A stretch of 64,000 nucleotides of DNA, taken from positions 8,496,501-8,560,500 of the forward strand of contig NC_087105.1 in assembly GCF_963855985.1 (NCBI RefSeq). Reading direction: 5' to 3'. Origin of the DNA: Ostrinia nubilalis. Its lineage: Eukaryota; Arthropoda; Insecta; Lepidoptera; Crambidae. The notes under the pieces are model-generated. The model searched no databases and was not told the origin of the DNA. It saw nothing but the letters and a program-made list of their open reading frames with translations. The stretch's first letter is position 1. Every line of letters starts with the position of its first letter. Shown here in pieces: positions 1 to 21,795 of this stretch. Both the position numbers and the translations under genes were made by a program.

Positions 1-2820
1 ACGGAATCTCAGCTATATTTCTGCTAAAATATCCATGATTGCGTTAGTAAGAGAGTTGTTTACAATTTTCTTAATGAATATCGTGGCGCTGTTTCTTTTG
101 TTTTGAAATAACGTTTCATTTCAGTCGTAGCTCAGGCCTCACCGCCTACAGTTTTTGCTAGACCTAATTTAACCAGTTCAATTCTCCATGGCATTTTATA
201 AATCAACCCAACACAAAGTAAATAATTTATCTAAATCGAAGAAGGTATTTTTACCTATTTACTTAGTTCTATTTCAAGCTAAAAGAGGTAAAAGAAGACG
301 CTTCATGTTATTTAAATTGTGCCCTTACGAACGAAAGCGACCCCTTGCATCTCATCTTAATATAGGTATCGTTTTTCAATAAAAATATGAAAGCGAGATG
401 AGAGTATCGGAGCATCTTTTAAGTTAAAAAGTTGGAGAGCCCCACCTTTTTAAGTTTAAGATCAAAAGCAAGGCTTCAGTGAACGAGGGTCGAGTGATGC
501 TTGATATCAGATACTCTGTGTTTTCGGCTGTGCTCCTGCAATCTATTAAGGGTACAAAATTAGCTGTCAAGGTGCAGGACGAATACTTAAACAAAGACGA
601 ATTTTCAACAGTATAAAGACACATTTATTTCACATTGGTACTACAATAATTTTATTCTTGGTACCTTACCTAGCTCTTCTAATGATGACGTAGTCTTAAT
701 CAACTTTAACTACAAAACAGCCAGTGATTTTACAAAATCTATTTTTTGCATGGGGGTTCCTTTTAGAACGTGCTGACTGATACGTGATTTTGCAAAATTT
801 AATCTCTAAGGGGGTATAACGGGATCCACGCGTACGAAGTCGCGGGCGGCCGCTAGTATTAAGTAGTTAGGTAATATGGTCCGCCTGGGAATCGAACTCG
901 AATAAAATATCATTGAATCAAAAGTAGATATTATCACTTCATCAACATAGTTAGTTGAGGCTTTTATTACCAGACAAGTATTTAAATTGCCCTTTTTAGT
1001 TTAAAAAGACGTTAAAAACTTGGAAAGGTAAGCAGTAAGCACCTAAGTTCTTTCCTGTGTTACTTAGTTCTTGTTTTCTTGCGCAATGAAACTAAAAGAG
1101 CCTCAAGGGTAAAACTGAACTCCGTGGAAACGTCAAGTTATTAAACAAAAGTAAGGAGCTAACGTATCGTTCACTCACTAAACATACACGATATCTCGGA
1201 AACTACTTTAATCTTACTGTGATACTGAAAGAAATTACAACTGATAGATTTTATGCCACATAGCAATTTCTGCCAGTTAACTTTGAGGTGAGACAGACAA
1301 TAATTAAATGGTGGGTCCCAGTGATGGTGTTTAGTTTGTTTAGCAGCAAATAAATGATTTGAACTTATTAAACTAGAAGATTATTTACCCAGTCAAAGAC
1401 TAATCAGAATTCAGAAATAGCATGCCTTCAATAATAATCTAATTTTTAACCAAACTCACTATCGACAACATTCGTAGACAGACCCTAACACGGCTGACTG
1501 AAGTGTTAATTTGTAGTTTGTTCGTACAAACAACACAGCGAACAGGGAAGCTATGGAGCGTTGTATGCCAGGGAGTCTACTATGCAAAACAAGGCACGTA
1601 TTTTCGACTCGATTGTAGGTATCACTCTCGCTCACAACAGCAACAAGGGTGAGCTAGAAAGACGGTCAAAGTCTACGAATAGCGTAGAAAATACGAAAAT
1701 GGTTTTTCAGAATAAACCCCAGCTTTTGTTTTGGCATCGGCCGTGCTACAAATTGGGAAATCGGTACAGTTGCCGCGCTGTAGTTACAACAAGATACCGG
1801 TGACTCGAGCTTTCATTGATTTACTTTTTGTTTTCGTTGCACACGATGGAGCGGTGGAAATAATATTAAAGTGTGTGTGGAAAGCAACTTAAAAAAAAAT
1901 TCTTTCATGAATTCAGCAGCTGGTAGAGGATTAGCTTTAGGCTGCTTTATATGAGTTCTCAGACCCTAAGTAGGAAAGATATCTTTAAATAATTCTCCGT
2001 CTGGCGCAGGCAAGTAAATACTGAAACACTTATTTCAATGGCCGGGCGCCACGTAATGCCATAGGACTTTAATCAATAATAATGCTGGAAAAACTAAAAA
2101 TGGCTTTGTAAGATAAGAGAGATAAGAGTACATATGACTTAACCTCGTATATTGTCTTCTTTTATGTACCTACATAACTATCTATGTTGTAGATGCTCAT
2201 AATTTATTACTTTCGCGATGAAATTATGTATTAAAAAACATAATTTTGTATAAATTATTTTATTTACTACTTGTAACAATAATCTAATTTAAGAAAAATT
2301 ATTTATATTTGACTAGTACAACATAATATTGCAAAATTCTTACACTCTATGTAGCTATATTGTACATTCGTCGTTTGTGCAATAGATATGCATTATTAAT
2401 TTCTACATTAAAATTAATTGAACAATAGACAAATTCACAAAAAATGAGATAAATTAAAATATTAATGACCTAGGAACTTTTATAATGGAATGGAATGTTG
2501 AAATAGATTAATATTAAATTAATAAGGTTGCCACTTGCCATGTAAGGCAATTTTTCAGCAATAACTATTTAACCAGCATGTTTTTATCTGGAGCAAACAC
2601 TTTTATATGTATTTTAAAATTGATTGATTAATTGATTAAAATTGATTTCGATTTTTATCGATTTAAATAGTCTATACAAATAAAGAAATTTTTGACTTTG
2701 AAAATTTCACTTCATCTTGCCTTCTTTAAGATAATATAAATCAAATACATATAAGTTTCTTGCCTGTACAGTACATGTAAATTTTAAACTTACTTAAACA
2801 ATAATCATCCTAATATTAAA
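1..2820. other. Gene-free AT-rich DNA
   Basis: I see no coding exon I can support here. Open frames are short, lack recognisable domains and have no convincing splice sites. The only recognisable pieces are the Helitron-like tail near 820-856 and, just after it (about 885-900), a sequence whose reverse strand resembles a tRNA B box, probably a SINE scrap. Confidence 0.5.
818..856 (+). mobile_element. Helitron-like 3' end
   Basis: The sequence has a short GC hairpin (ACGCG...CGCGGG) followed by a terminal CTAG and then T. This is the 3' end layout of Helitrons, and the same tail recurs near 19,455-19,485, 22,905-22,938 and 62,340-62,377. I cannot find a matching 5' end nearby, so this is probably a truncated copy. 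Confidence 0.45.
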
Positions 2821-2832
2821 GTTATCTGAACA

Positions 2833-2838
2833 TTTATT
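2833..2838 (-). promoter_or_regulatory. Possible poly(A) signal of PIGH
   Basis: AATAAA on the minus strand, 134 bases past the PIGH stop codon. It is the first canonical hexamer downstream and a sensible 3' UTR length, but its use is inferred from position only. Confidence 0.45.
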
Positions 2839-2971
2839 GAATTAACATTCCAAACCACTCACTACTTGTGTTCAAAAGAACTTAAGATCAGTCCTAAAAA
2901 CAGATATAAAGAAGAGATTGAAGTATTCTTCATTTAGTGCACACCAAAACATTAAGTAGTCAACAAATGCT

Positions 2972-4272
2972 TCAACCCATGTCACCGGCAGCTTTCTCTG
3001 GCTCTGGACAGTGCGTTTCTGTCAGCAATCTTTGCAGCTCTGAATATATGATCTCCAGCATTGCTAATCTTGGTTTTGTATACTGAAACAGAAAATTGAA
3101 GGACATAATAATATACATTGTACAGTATACACATAGGTTGACCTTTTTATACAGCAAAAATGTAGCGTATTGAATAACAGTGATAACAAAATGTCAATAA
3201 CATTCTTTATTGTGGAAGTGATGCAAATACAATGGTAACTGCATCACACAAAAGTGGCATTGTTAAGGCAAAGGAATCCTTGGCAATGATTTCTTTACAC
3301 AAAATCACAGTATGTACCTTGAATAGTGGCATTAGCTTCAACGATTCTGATTCTTGATTGCTCGTTTTTACCAAGACGGTTAAGAAATAGAGGACTCGGT
3401 TCTGAAAAATAAGAAGTTAATGATTAAACAAAAATAACTACACATTGGATGCACTTTTAAAGAGTACATTTATTTTATTAGATATAAGGGTATGTACAAT
3501 TTACCTATAATTTGTATTTGTATTTGAAATGTTTGTAAATATTAATAATACTTTAATCACTAATAATAATTTATGTAATAGTTTGTTGTTCTGAATAAAA
3601 AATTTCTGAACTGAAAAAAAAACTTTAAAAAAATGTAATCTTTGAACTAACCATTTTAATAACTTCATTTATTATGACATCGTCAACACTCGACCACGGC
3701 ACAAAATGGTCTTCTCTCCCATACACATACTTGACGGAACTCTGTATGCCCACAGTTGGTATGACTAGCAGGATCTCTGTAATATAGAAAATGAGCTATT
3801 AAACTTTAAGAAATACACAATATTATGAGTTTCACTATTAATTCAACTTTGTCAAAAGTAATAACTCTATCTTATTATGAACAGAATAGGAATCTTGATA
3901 CCAATACAGTCAATTATTAATTTAAAACTTAATTAATAGGCTTAAAGACTGAGTATATAGGATTGAAGTGAAATGGTATTAAAAATTACCTGACTGAACA
4001 CTGTGGGTTATCCAAAAGAAAACTAAAAACGACAGCACGACTATTATCACTACAATCGCAGTTAAACTTATCCGTATATAGAATATCGCAATCATATTAA
4101 ATAAAATAGCCAAAAATAACGAAGCTTTAGGCCAAGACGACTTGTTAGGTTTGCTTTTGTATGAAATTGTAAATAGCCTGGAATTAGTTGCACCATTAGG
4201 AGTATCAACTTTTAATGACAGTGTAACACCATTTATATTTTCGTAATCCATCTTCTGATTAGAATTCATCAT
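2972..4272 (-). CDS. PIGH: PIG-H, subunit of the GPI-GlcNAc transferase
   Basis: Homolog of PIG-H, a subunit of the ER enzyme complex (PIG-A/C/H/P/Q/Y, DPM2) that adds GlcNAc to phosphatidylinositol, the first step of GPI-anchor synthesis. Exons on the minus strand: 4272-3990, 3776-3652, 3401-3318 and 3082-2972. All junctions are GT-AG and phases close to 603 nt, 200 aa; human PIG-H is 188 aa. Residues about 50-90 form two adjoining hydrophobic segments, the expected membrane hairpin. The next part carries the family signature: EILLVIPTVGIQ, then SSVDDVIINEVI, NRVLYFLTVLVK and YTKPRLAMLEIIYSEL, each matching its human counterpart in order. Two ATGs lie in tandem at the start (4272 and 4269), and I took the first. 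The gene is divergent from CFAP36, whose start lies 1.9 kb away. Family assignment is firm; the exact start is less so. Confidence 0.93.
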
Positions 4273-4596
4273 TACAGAAGCGAGATTTTAAGTTTTTTGT
4301 AATTGAAAATTGTTTACATTTTTTTTGTCAATTTGACAATTTTGACGTTTACTCTTTCTTTTTTCCATTTCACACATTCTGAGTAGACAATGAAATCGAA
4401 CATGTACAGCCAAGTTTTCTGTAATTTATTTCTCTAACTGCTTCAGTATAATTTTTAAATTTAAAATAGCTTTCCGCCCGCGGCTCCCCGCGTGAAAAAG
4501 GGCTGTTTTAGGGTTTTCCCGGAAATTATTGGAATTTTTGTCGCCGTAAAAACCGTCCTTGGACTTCAACAAACATTTTAAAAAAGAATTGGTAAA

Positions 4597-5475
4597 AGAA
4601 GAACGGTCATCTGTGACCCAGGCCCGACAGAAACGAGACATACCTCAGTTTTTTTGTCATGTCTTAATTAGTTAAATTATATATTTTTTATATTCGAAAT
4701 CTATGTATAACACCAAAATATTACCCTTTGTTTTTGTTCAGGCGTTATACAAAAACTAATACAAAATGGCTATTTATCACCAAAATTGGTAAATGTATGT
4801 ACCTAAATGTCTATTACAGCTGCTATGGAATGTATCTAGGTGACCTGTGGGTCTAGACAAAGTGCAAATTATAATCGCAAACCAGTCGAAAAGTGGTCGA
4901 AAAGCCCCTTTTTTGTATGGAGTTTTGACGGATTCGATTTTCGATTCGATCAAAAAGTGCGTTTTGTCTAGGGGGGCTGGAGATTCAGCCGGATTATACA
5001 GGGTGGAAACGAGAAGTTACAAAATCCATTCAATGTTACCAGCTTCCATAATCTGTAACCTATTATTGGCACCATTTGAAAGAGCTCGTGAAGCACTTTC
5101 AGAATCAGTAACTAGTTTTTCGATATCTTGTATAGTTTAGAAATAATCGAGTGAGATCACTTATCGTTCCATATGTATAACCACCCTGTATAATCCGGCT
5201 GTATCTCCAGGTCACCTAGATACATTCCAAAGCAGCTGTAATAGACATTTAGGTACATACATTTATCGATTTTGGTGATAAATAGGCATTTTGTATTAGT
5301 TTTTGTATAACGCCTGAACAACATCAAAGGGCAATATTTTGGTGTTATACATAGATTTCGAATATAAAAAATATATAATTTAACTAATTAAGACATGACA
5401 AAAAAACTGAGGTATGTCTTGTTTCTGTCGGGTCTGGGTTTTTTTTGTATGGGGCGTGACCGTTCTTCTTTGTCG
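4597..5475. repeat. Foldback (long inverted repeat) element
   Basis: Arms at about 4597-4843 and 5208-5475 are imperfect reverse complements, sharing for example the AGAAGAACGGTCA outer end and the TATCTAGGTGACCTG inner end. The centre (about 4976-5205) holds a copy of the TACAGGGTGGAAACG family also found near 24.7, 58.7 and 60.1 kb. There is no coding capacity. It sits between PIGH and CFAP36, so it may lie in or near their shared upstream region. Confidence 0.75.
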
Positions 5476-6153
5476 AGGTGTTGTTAGTGAGCATTTTGGT
5501 AGAAGACCTATACCAACACGTTTTGCGATTCATTTATATAAATAAATCCGACTCGTTTAAAAAAAACTACTCATACATTTTTATGCGGGAATTTCGATCA
5601 ATAGGCATTTCGATAGGCTTAATTTCGATAGAAAAAGAAAAAGACATTTTTCGCACTGGACATAATTTTCCACTTTGACCTAGTAGGTACTTAGGTCTAG
5701 ACAAGTAGCATTTTTTGATAAATGCAGTGAAGCAGAATTTATTAATGACATGATGGCCATTTAACTTATTTCTATCGCTTACCATGTCGTGCAAGGCATT
5801 TGCAAGGCTGTCCAATGGACAGTGAACAGTGTCCACCACCTAAATCATAATAAAATACAAAGATGACGTAGGGAGCTAAACTTCAAACAATGATTACAAA
5901 ATCGTTATCATACCCTATCAAGATTTATTTCCTTGATGGCACCTAGCTAACTATTAACTCTACCTACCCTACCTATTCGCTTTCTGAAGCTATGATGGAA
6001 AATAACGCGGCGTTTCCAACAAGTTACCATGGTAACAAAATGGTACAAATAGACGTCACTTTGGTGTTTACATACTGAGTGCTGCTAAGTGATAAATCAG
6101 TCGATAAATCGGATACAAAAGGCGCAGTTGTTTGTAGCATTGCACCAGCTACG

Positions 6154-8039
6154 ATGGAGAATCACGACGGCAATGCATGGGTTTTCGATTCGCTGGTGGG
6201 GTTCCTACACGGACCCGTGTGGAACGTTCCTCTGCAGACGTTCATAGAAGAGAAATCTTTGCGTATGTAATGTTAAAGAAAATAATAAGACAATGTACCT
6301 AATAACTTACATTTTTAAACTTTTTTGTTACTTGCAGCGTTTGAGCCAACTGATAATGGCGATGTACCGGACAGGCCGGAATACAAAAAGGTTCACGATG
6401 AATACCGCAATTTAGTAAGTTCTAACTAATATCTCTCTTTCCTATCGAGCACAGAGCATTGTATCACAGAGTATGCAAAGTAGGGTGCAAACTGCTTTGC
6501 GCCTGCTAGAAATATTACGGCAATGTCTCAAATCTATGTATTCCTTTCAGGTGGACGTAATGCTAGGCTCTTTCATGGACGACATTGGCATCACCGCCGA
6601 CCAATTCGAGGCAGCTTGCCGTCTGTCAGCTCGCGACCTCGCTGGCCTGCCCGCTCACTTCCACCGAAGGCTCTTCGAGCAAATCTGGGCCGCCAATGAT
6701 TACGAAATGTTCGTCAAGATGATGACTCATAAGAACGTAGAGTTGCAGTTACAGGTAAATAATTAATTACTTTGATAAGTGGTTTTACTTACTTGCTTTA
6801 CTTTTCCTTCCTTGATTGCTCCCATGCTTTGATAATTTAGGTGTTTATTTACTTATTTTATGTTCAGCTACGTTCCAATTAGATTGTGTATTCCTATTTT
6901 ACAGGCGCTTGAATTAATTGAGCGACGTTTTGGAGCAATGCCTAATTTGTTTTCATCTGAAGCCGAAGAGTTCGATTCCCCGCGCAGCGAAGAAAGCGGC
7001 GACTGGCCGGACAACGACGATGTTATGACTGAGATCAAAAAGTATGAAAATCCTTGAAATTAAGACGTTATTTTGAACTATCCCACCATAGTCAAATAGT
7101 TAGACCTACGCGCACAATAATCTTAAGATTTAATAAGATACAGTCGTCACTTTAGTTCAGTCCACAATATTCTTCGCTTTCCAGACTGCAACTGGACGAT
7201 TTAGAAACAAAAGACGAGATTGTAAGTGTTCCTCCCGTGGAAGTGGTGGCTGAAAAGAAGACTCTTCTGTCCAAGCTTCATAGCTTTGAGAAGAACGATG
7301 AGAAGACTTTCATTAAAGAGGAATCTCCACCAGTCAAGAAGCCTGTTGCTATTGTTGAGCCGCCGAAACCACCACCTAAGAAAGTTGAGGTTGGAAAAAA
7401 TAAGTTTATAATACTTCCTTAATCATCGTTTTAAATGTGCTCAGACTGACATATTTTTCTTTAGGTCAGTGAGGAAGAAATTCGTGCTCGACAGGAATAT
7501 TTGAAACAACAAAGAGATAAGCTGTTGGCGCTAAAGAAGCAGGTTCGGGAGAAGAGATTGGGCGAGGCGGAGACTGCTACAGAATCTGGAGGTATTTTAA
7601 TGTTAAAAATATCTTTTATTTATGTAAGGAGTATGTAAGTAGCTGTAATAGATAACCACTTACCTAGGACCAACCTACCAACCTTTTACGACGACTCTTA
7701 TTCCCAATGTTTTCAAAAAATTTAAGTTCATTCCCAATCCCAACTTGTCCATTAATTAGAAAGAGTCGTAGACCTTTGGAAATAAGCCGATTTTACATAG
7801 CTGCAATAACAGTCGCAACACCTTTGCTGTTCATTCAATTAAGGTAAGAATCTTTTTGTATCCATGTCTAATTTCCAGGCGGCGAAGGTTCATTCACCAG
7901 TGTGTCTCGGCCAAAGTCCGCGCGAGTTGCGCACGCGGCGTTGGCGGGCACCCCTCCCCCTCCCACCCCGGACGCGATGCAACTGCGGAGAGCGCTCGCC
8001 TCCAAACTTAAGACTGAGGTTGTTGACTCCAACCACTAA
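6154..8039 (+). CDS. CFAP36: Cilia- and flagella-associated protein 36 (CCDC104/BARTL1)
   Basis: Homolog of CFAP36, a BART-domain protein that in vertebrates binds the ciliary GTPase ARL3. Exons: 6154-6262, 6338-6414, 6551-6754, 6905-7041, 7185-7389, 7465-7591 and 7879-8039; total 1020 nt, 339 aa (human about 342). Residues about 8-125 form the BART domain: WVFDSLVGFLHGPVW, then FMDDIGITADQFEAAC, then MMTHKNVELQLQALELIERR match the human protein in order. The middle is acidic then proline/lysine-rich. Near residue 245 the conserved coiled-coil motif SEEEIRARQEYLKQQRDKL appears, and the end is LRRALASKLKTEVV, as in the family. The start ATG has A at -3 and G at +4; an in-frame extension upstream to 6079 has no ATG. 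The exon 5 donor is weak: GTTGGA at 7390 is assumed, and a site about 12 bases further down is a phase-compatible alternative if the acceptor also shifts. Confidence 0.93.
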
Positions 8040-8157
8040 ATGACTCATTACAATGTGTAAGGCATGATCTCACTTTTAACTTATTTAATTATATGGTGTT
8101 GCACGATGTGTTGCTATTTTAATGAATTTTAAAATGGTAGAAAACTTAATGTATAAG

Positions 8158-8411
8158 AAGAGTAAATACAAATGAGTAGGTCATCTTCATAGAAACGCAC
8201 AGGCGCGGTTTGTATGTGAGCGCGCCAACACGTATGCGGCGCGCACGCACACACTGACAAAATTTAGCGGGGATAGCGGGGAGCCAGTCGTGGTTGCGCC
8301 GAATTTTGTCAGTGTGTGCGTGCGCGCCGCATACGTATATTGGCGCGCTCACATACAAACCACGCTCGGTGCGTTTCTATGAAGATGACCTACTCATTTG
8401 TATTTACTCTG
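8158..8411. mobile_element. Palindromic MITE with 7-bp target duplication
   Basis: The two halves are near-perfect reverse complements (AGAGTAAATACAAATGAGTA at one end, its complement at the other), with a short loop near 8270-8300. It is flanked by GTATAAG at 8151-8157 and 8412-8418, a likely target-site duplication; the eighth base differs, so an hAT-like origin is only suggested. It lies in the CFAP36 3' UTR or just past the gene. Confidence 0.75.
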
Positions 8412-8474
8412 GTATAAGGTTCAAATATAAAGGTTTACGTACACGATATTTAACTTTGCAAGTAAAGGGATAAA

Positions 8475-8480
8475 AATAAA
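8475..8480 (+). promoter_or_regulatory. Possible poly(A) signal of CFAP36
   Basis: AATAAA about 436 bases past the CFAP36 stop. If it is used, the MITE at 8158-8411 is transcribed inside the 3' UTR and could form a long hairpin there. Inferred from position. Confidence 0.3.
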
Positions 8481-8485
8481 AGAGA

Positions 8486-11400
8486 GATTACTTTTGTATC
8501 TTATATTATATTGCTTACTTAACTAGTGACATCATAATAATAGCATTAAGCTTATTTATTTTACACAACTTGCCAATAGGTAAATCTATTTAATTTTAAT
8601 CTGTGTATAAATTAGTTTAAGATGGTCACCCACCTAGACAGATAAAAAATAGTCATTATTACAGTCTACTTTCACCTAGAACTTCGTTTAATTATGGGGA
8701 AGTTATTTCAAGGAATATAATAAGAATCGTATAAATCTAATTGACAGCTCGATGCTATTAAACACGTGGATGTTGGCAGATTTCAAAATAAAATTATTAC
8801 ATAAAACGTTTTATATTTACAATATATTCTGTCAAATTCATCCCACGCATGTAATAATTCGCCTCGCATTTACTGTGCATTTTGTGAATGCTTATAAATG
8901 AACCAAAATTGTTTTAAAGCGTTTTTATGAAGTGTGACCATCATTAAAAAAATACAAAATGTATGTTACTCAAATTGTAAGGATGTACATAATAGTTTTA
9001 GACAGAGATCAATGTTTATTCAGATACATATTAAAATTGATATGTATTTTCAGGTGTGATAAAGCCAGGTAGAAAATAGATGTTGATAACGGTTAGGCGA
9101 AATTAAAGGAACATAAAGTATGCGATTGGCGATGTGTTTTGCGACAGCAGCATTGGTAGTCCGATTCTATTTCCTATCATTATTATACGTGAATGAAAAA
9201 TATATACGTAATTTCATGCATAGTAATAATTTATATAGAATCTTTATTTGATATAAAACGATATTTTAAAAGCTTATGTACGACAGTAGTGTCTTTGAGA
9301 CACGTGATGTTTTTGGTGATAGTTGAAGAGCTATTTTTCATCGCCACTGAACTTTTATCTGAAGAATAGTACAGATATTTTGACATTACATAATATCAAG
9401 TTAATATTTCAGACAAAAGTTACATGGCGTTAAAAATCAGTAATAAATCGTGTGTTGAAGCGTTTAAAAAATATTTGTTGTGTTGAACCAAGCCCGGTTG
9501 GCGAATTTTCACATCATTCGTATGTGTATTCATGTTAGGAAGAACGTAATAAGGGCCATGCATAGACCACGTCAAAGCATTTCCAAGCACACATATTACG
9601 TCGTTAATGGAATCGCCCTATATCAATGACGTAGAATATGTATGTCCCGTTCGCGTTGGTTTAAATGCAAAACACATTTAGTTATATCAAGATAGTAGAA
9701 ATTAAAGTTTGGACCACTTTAAAAAGACTAATAGCATGTCGTGGCCACATGATACCCATAATCATTAGTTACGATTGTTAAAATATCAATATCGGTTACT
9801 ACACCCACGCTATGGATTTCATATGGCCTCCTGCGACTTATTTCTGGCGACAAGTGATTGTGAAAGCATTTCCTTGTTGATATTCCGTGTGTACTTTACA
9901 TTGATCACCAGATAAGTAGTACTTTTTTTTACAAAATCTAATATTATTTACAAATAATGACAGTAACTAGAAGTTAACACAGTAATAAAATAAAGTGGAT
10001 CTTAATCAGATACATTTTATCACATACACATTACACCTGCCAAGCTATAATCATAAGCAGTCAAAACGATTTTGTTGAAAGTATAGAAAATTAATACTGA
10101 TATTCTCTAGTAGAATCATATAGCAAAAATTCCTTCATATCGATTATAGACAACTTGTAAATGAAATAAACTAACCAAAATCCTATAAGCCTGCTTTCAT
10201 TTTCCTTGCTTCATGCATGTATAATAATAAACAAACCTCTCCAAACATTGACTATTTAGCTGGATAATATTCTTACTCGAGCTCTGACAATTTATTTAAT
10301 CAATGAAACTTACAATTTTATATGGATTCAACTTAACGATTTATTAATTTATTGTTTGTTAAATCTAAATTCAATGTATTTATACCAAATCTGGTCAATC
10401 GGTCAATCACTTCTCAACTTCCCATAATTAAATCTTATAACACAAGATGCTGCATGTCTATCATTAGTCACTAATAAACACAACCACTATATCATATTTT
10501 CACATAAATTAATCTACCTTCACAAAATCAATCTCGCGTGAAAGAAGCAAAATCTAACAAGACATCAATATTACCTACTGTGATTTTGATTATACATACA
10601 AATCTGGATCCCAAAAAGTTAAAGGAAATCAAGATATCTTTATAAAACGTAAACGCCAACAAACAGAATGCAAAACACAGTTTAAACAACATATTTCCAA
10701 ACAGTTGATGAAAACAAGAATTACCGCCAAAGCAGCTATAAAAAATCGGCAACAAATTTTTAATTGACAGCTAAAGGAAACAAATATTTAAGAAAAAAAT
10801 TAGTATAATTTTAATTTAAATACTATCGTGCTCAAAAATACACCTTATTACTAACGCATACATTTTATTACTCGTTAAGATCCAGATAAATATGTCTATT
10901 TAATAAATTACCTAACTGACACTGGCATTTATTTAGTTGTGTATCAATCATTGTGCCTTAACAAATTGATAATTTGTCTTTTTTTCTCCATAGTAGATAA
11001 AAAAACAGCGCAGAAACGACGATGACTATGCCTTTTCATTGACTAAAGAGAAAAAAAAAGTCTTTGTTTGGTTAGACAGAATTTACCACAGGTATTACGT
11101 TTCACTAATACGTTTATTTCTTTACTTTCAACAAGAGTTGTACTTCTAAGAGATAAGACTTCACGATGATATTAATTAGCTAAGTATTTTCAATACATAT
11201 TGTAGCATAACTAACTCATCATTCGCGTGTTATCTCGAAAAAGCACAAAAATTAATGAAAAGGAATGCAAATAAATACATACATACATATCAATAGAAGC
11301 CCGAATATTTTTCTATATAATCTATCTATTCAAGTTTATGAAAACAGAAAGAAACTACTGGTGCTGCCTATTGGCTTGAAATCTTTTAAATATACTTTGT

Positions 11401-13240
11401 ATTTTTTCGGCTTATTTGGCCAATAACGTTAGCCAACCAGTAACGAAATCGAGGATTACCTACCGGAGCGACGGGGTTTATTATCAAATGTATAAAAAGT
11501 ATGAATGTATAAATACGCCACGATGAGTTGTGGTCGAACGGTTAGCCGGTATGAAATGACAGATTCGAATTCTTAGGTATTTATTACCGGACTGTGATGG
11601 GAAGCTAGCGTCTGGTTGGCTACTCATAACGCCCCCTTCGCAAGTCGCAATTTACTTAATAGACTCGATATAACGCGGTTTAGTAATTTGCTAGTTTAAT
11701 AAACGGTACGTCCTCATTGAGAGCAATTATTTCAATCGTTATCGACCGTTACGAACGGTATATTACGTTGAAGGTTTATTTTAATGTGATACTTTTGTGA
11801 CAAGTGATTTGCACGCGAATAAATAAATTTACTAAGAATGACTCGATGTCAATTGTTCGATTCATAAACGCTCTCGTTGAGACTCAACTTTGCTTGCGTA
11901 CGACAAATTTAGAACATGTACCAGGCGCGGTTTTCAGGCATTTCTTAACGCAACTGGAAGCTATAAATAGTGATCTTCCGAGCAAGTTTCATGTGAAGCG
12001 ATTGCAATGCGCATCGTAATTCAATACAACATGCATTATCTAGCATAATTTAGAATAGATATGCATGTGAACCAAGGTTTCAACGTCTTGGTTCATAATA
12101 AATCATATTGGTTTGATGTGCATTTCAATTGTATGCTACAGTTGACCAAAATTTATAGGCTTAGAAATAAGACTTCTAGATTAAAGGTGTTGATTTTATC
12201 GGAACAAAAAGATATAATTCTTTGATTGACACACCCTTTCGAATTTATTTCCGAAATAGACAAAATTTAAGCTACCAGATATTAATAAGTTACAGAAAAC
12301 CTGTCACAAAGAAATGTTGCACTCTCGCAACTCTTGTGCTATACAACCTTATATCGTTTTTGTATCATTGTTTATACTGATCCACACACATGTTAAATAG
12401 CTTTATATAAAGTACATACGTCTCACATTATTACAGTAACATCCAAAAAAGTTTAAATCACTAATGAGTAGCAATTCCACAGCACAGTTCACGACGAAAC
12501 ATTTGATTGGTCTTGTGATTATAAAAAAAAAAATAAGTTTCATACATAAATACGTACATAGTCAACATTACTTCCTCGCATTCACAATGTTGTTAACTAT
12601 TATTATTAAAAGTATGATTCCCACTCTTATTTTCTTTGTACTTTTGTGATTACGATCCATCGGAAAAATAACCTAACCGTTAAATTATTTTTTTCTACAC
12701 ATTGTCACCAACATTCTACATTCTGATGCCATTCAAAGTAATTACACTACTGTATGAAGTAATTCATACACTAACTAAGTTTAGAGCCCAACACCTATGT
12801 GGCAGTGCTCCAATATTATTTACATAAAATATGAACATAACCAACTGGGGACATTGGACAGTCCAGGGTTCATATTAAAACCCTCAATAACATATTGTAT
12901 CAAACAAGATAAACGATTTTCAATACCTGCACTTTCACAAATATTTAAGATATGCATTGATAAATAATTAATAAATAATAATAACTGTAGCAGTTTTAGT
13001 ACTTTGAGAAGACAAAGAAAATCATTTTCGAAGCCTCCAAAAACATTTCCAAATGTACAATTGTCACATTTTTAAATATTATTTTCTTAAATTATGTTAT
13101 ATCGACAAGAAACTGAATCGAACCCAAATAATTAGACCCCTACAATGTCATTTCATTGACTTAATTATTTAAGAGAAAACTTTCGCGAACACTCAATCGA
13201 TCGGCGGTCGGTCTTAGCGAGCCGCCGGCCAAGTGAGCGT
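8486..13240. other. Long AT-rich stretch without a gene
   Basis: No exon, RNA gene or complete mobile element is supported here. Open frames are short and of low complexity. The one recognisable scrap is a tRNA-like piece at about 11,525-11,580. Confidence 0.45.
11525..11580 (+). repeat. tRNA-like SINE fragment
   Basis: The string TGGTCGAACGGTTAGC resembles a pol III A box, and about 25 bases later GATTCGAATTC resembles a B box. There is no full cloverleaf with a 7-bp acceptor stem, so this looks like a decayed tRNA-derived SINE head rather than a tRNA gene. Confidence 0.35.
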
Positions 13241-13247
13241 TCCGAGG

Positions 13248-13253
13248 TTTATT
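13248..13253 (-). promoter_or_regulatory. Possible poly(A) signal of PPP4R3
   Basis: AATAAA on the minus strand, 281 bases past the stop codon of PPP4R3. Inferred from position only. Confidence 0.35.
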
Positions 13254-13533
13254 ATTCTAACAATTCATTTAAGGCGAAAGAGCTTGGCTACACGGTCCAT
13301 CCTAGACATTTGTTCAACTTTAAGCTTTCACGTGCGGAACGAGGAGTGGCTCGATGACGTCACACGCGGCCGCTCGACTGTCGCCAAACGGGCCGCGCGT
13401 CATAGAGCTAGAGTGATAATAGTATACGTAAATCTTACTGCATTCCGTCGTTTCACTGGGTAATGCACAGCGCTGCGAGACAGGAGGAGCTCGGTTATAT
13501 TCCTTGAAACGGGCGGGGGGAGCGAGACGCCGA

Positions 13534-21795
<8,262 letters not shown>

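Noticed and set aside
818..856. Cluster of restriction-site-like words (GGATCC, ACGCGT, GCGGCCGC) suggesting vector sequence
   Set aside because: The same hairpin and CTAG tail recurs in other Helitron-like copies here, so a natural element explains it, though a cloning artefact is not fully excluded.
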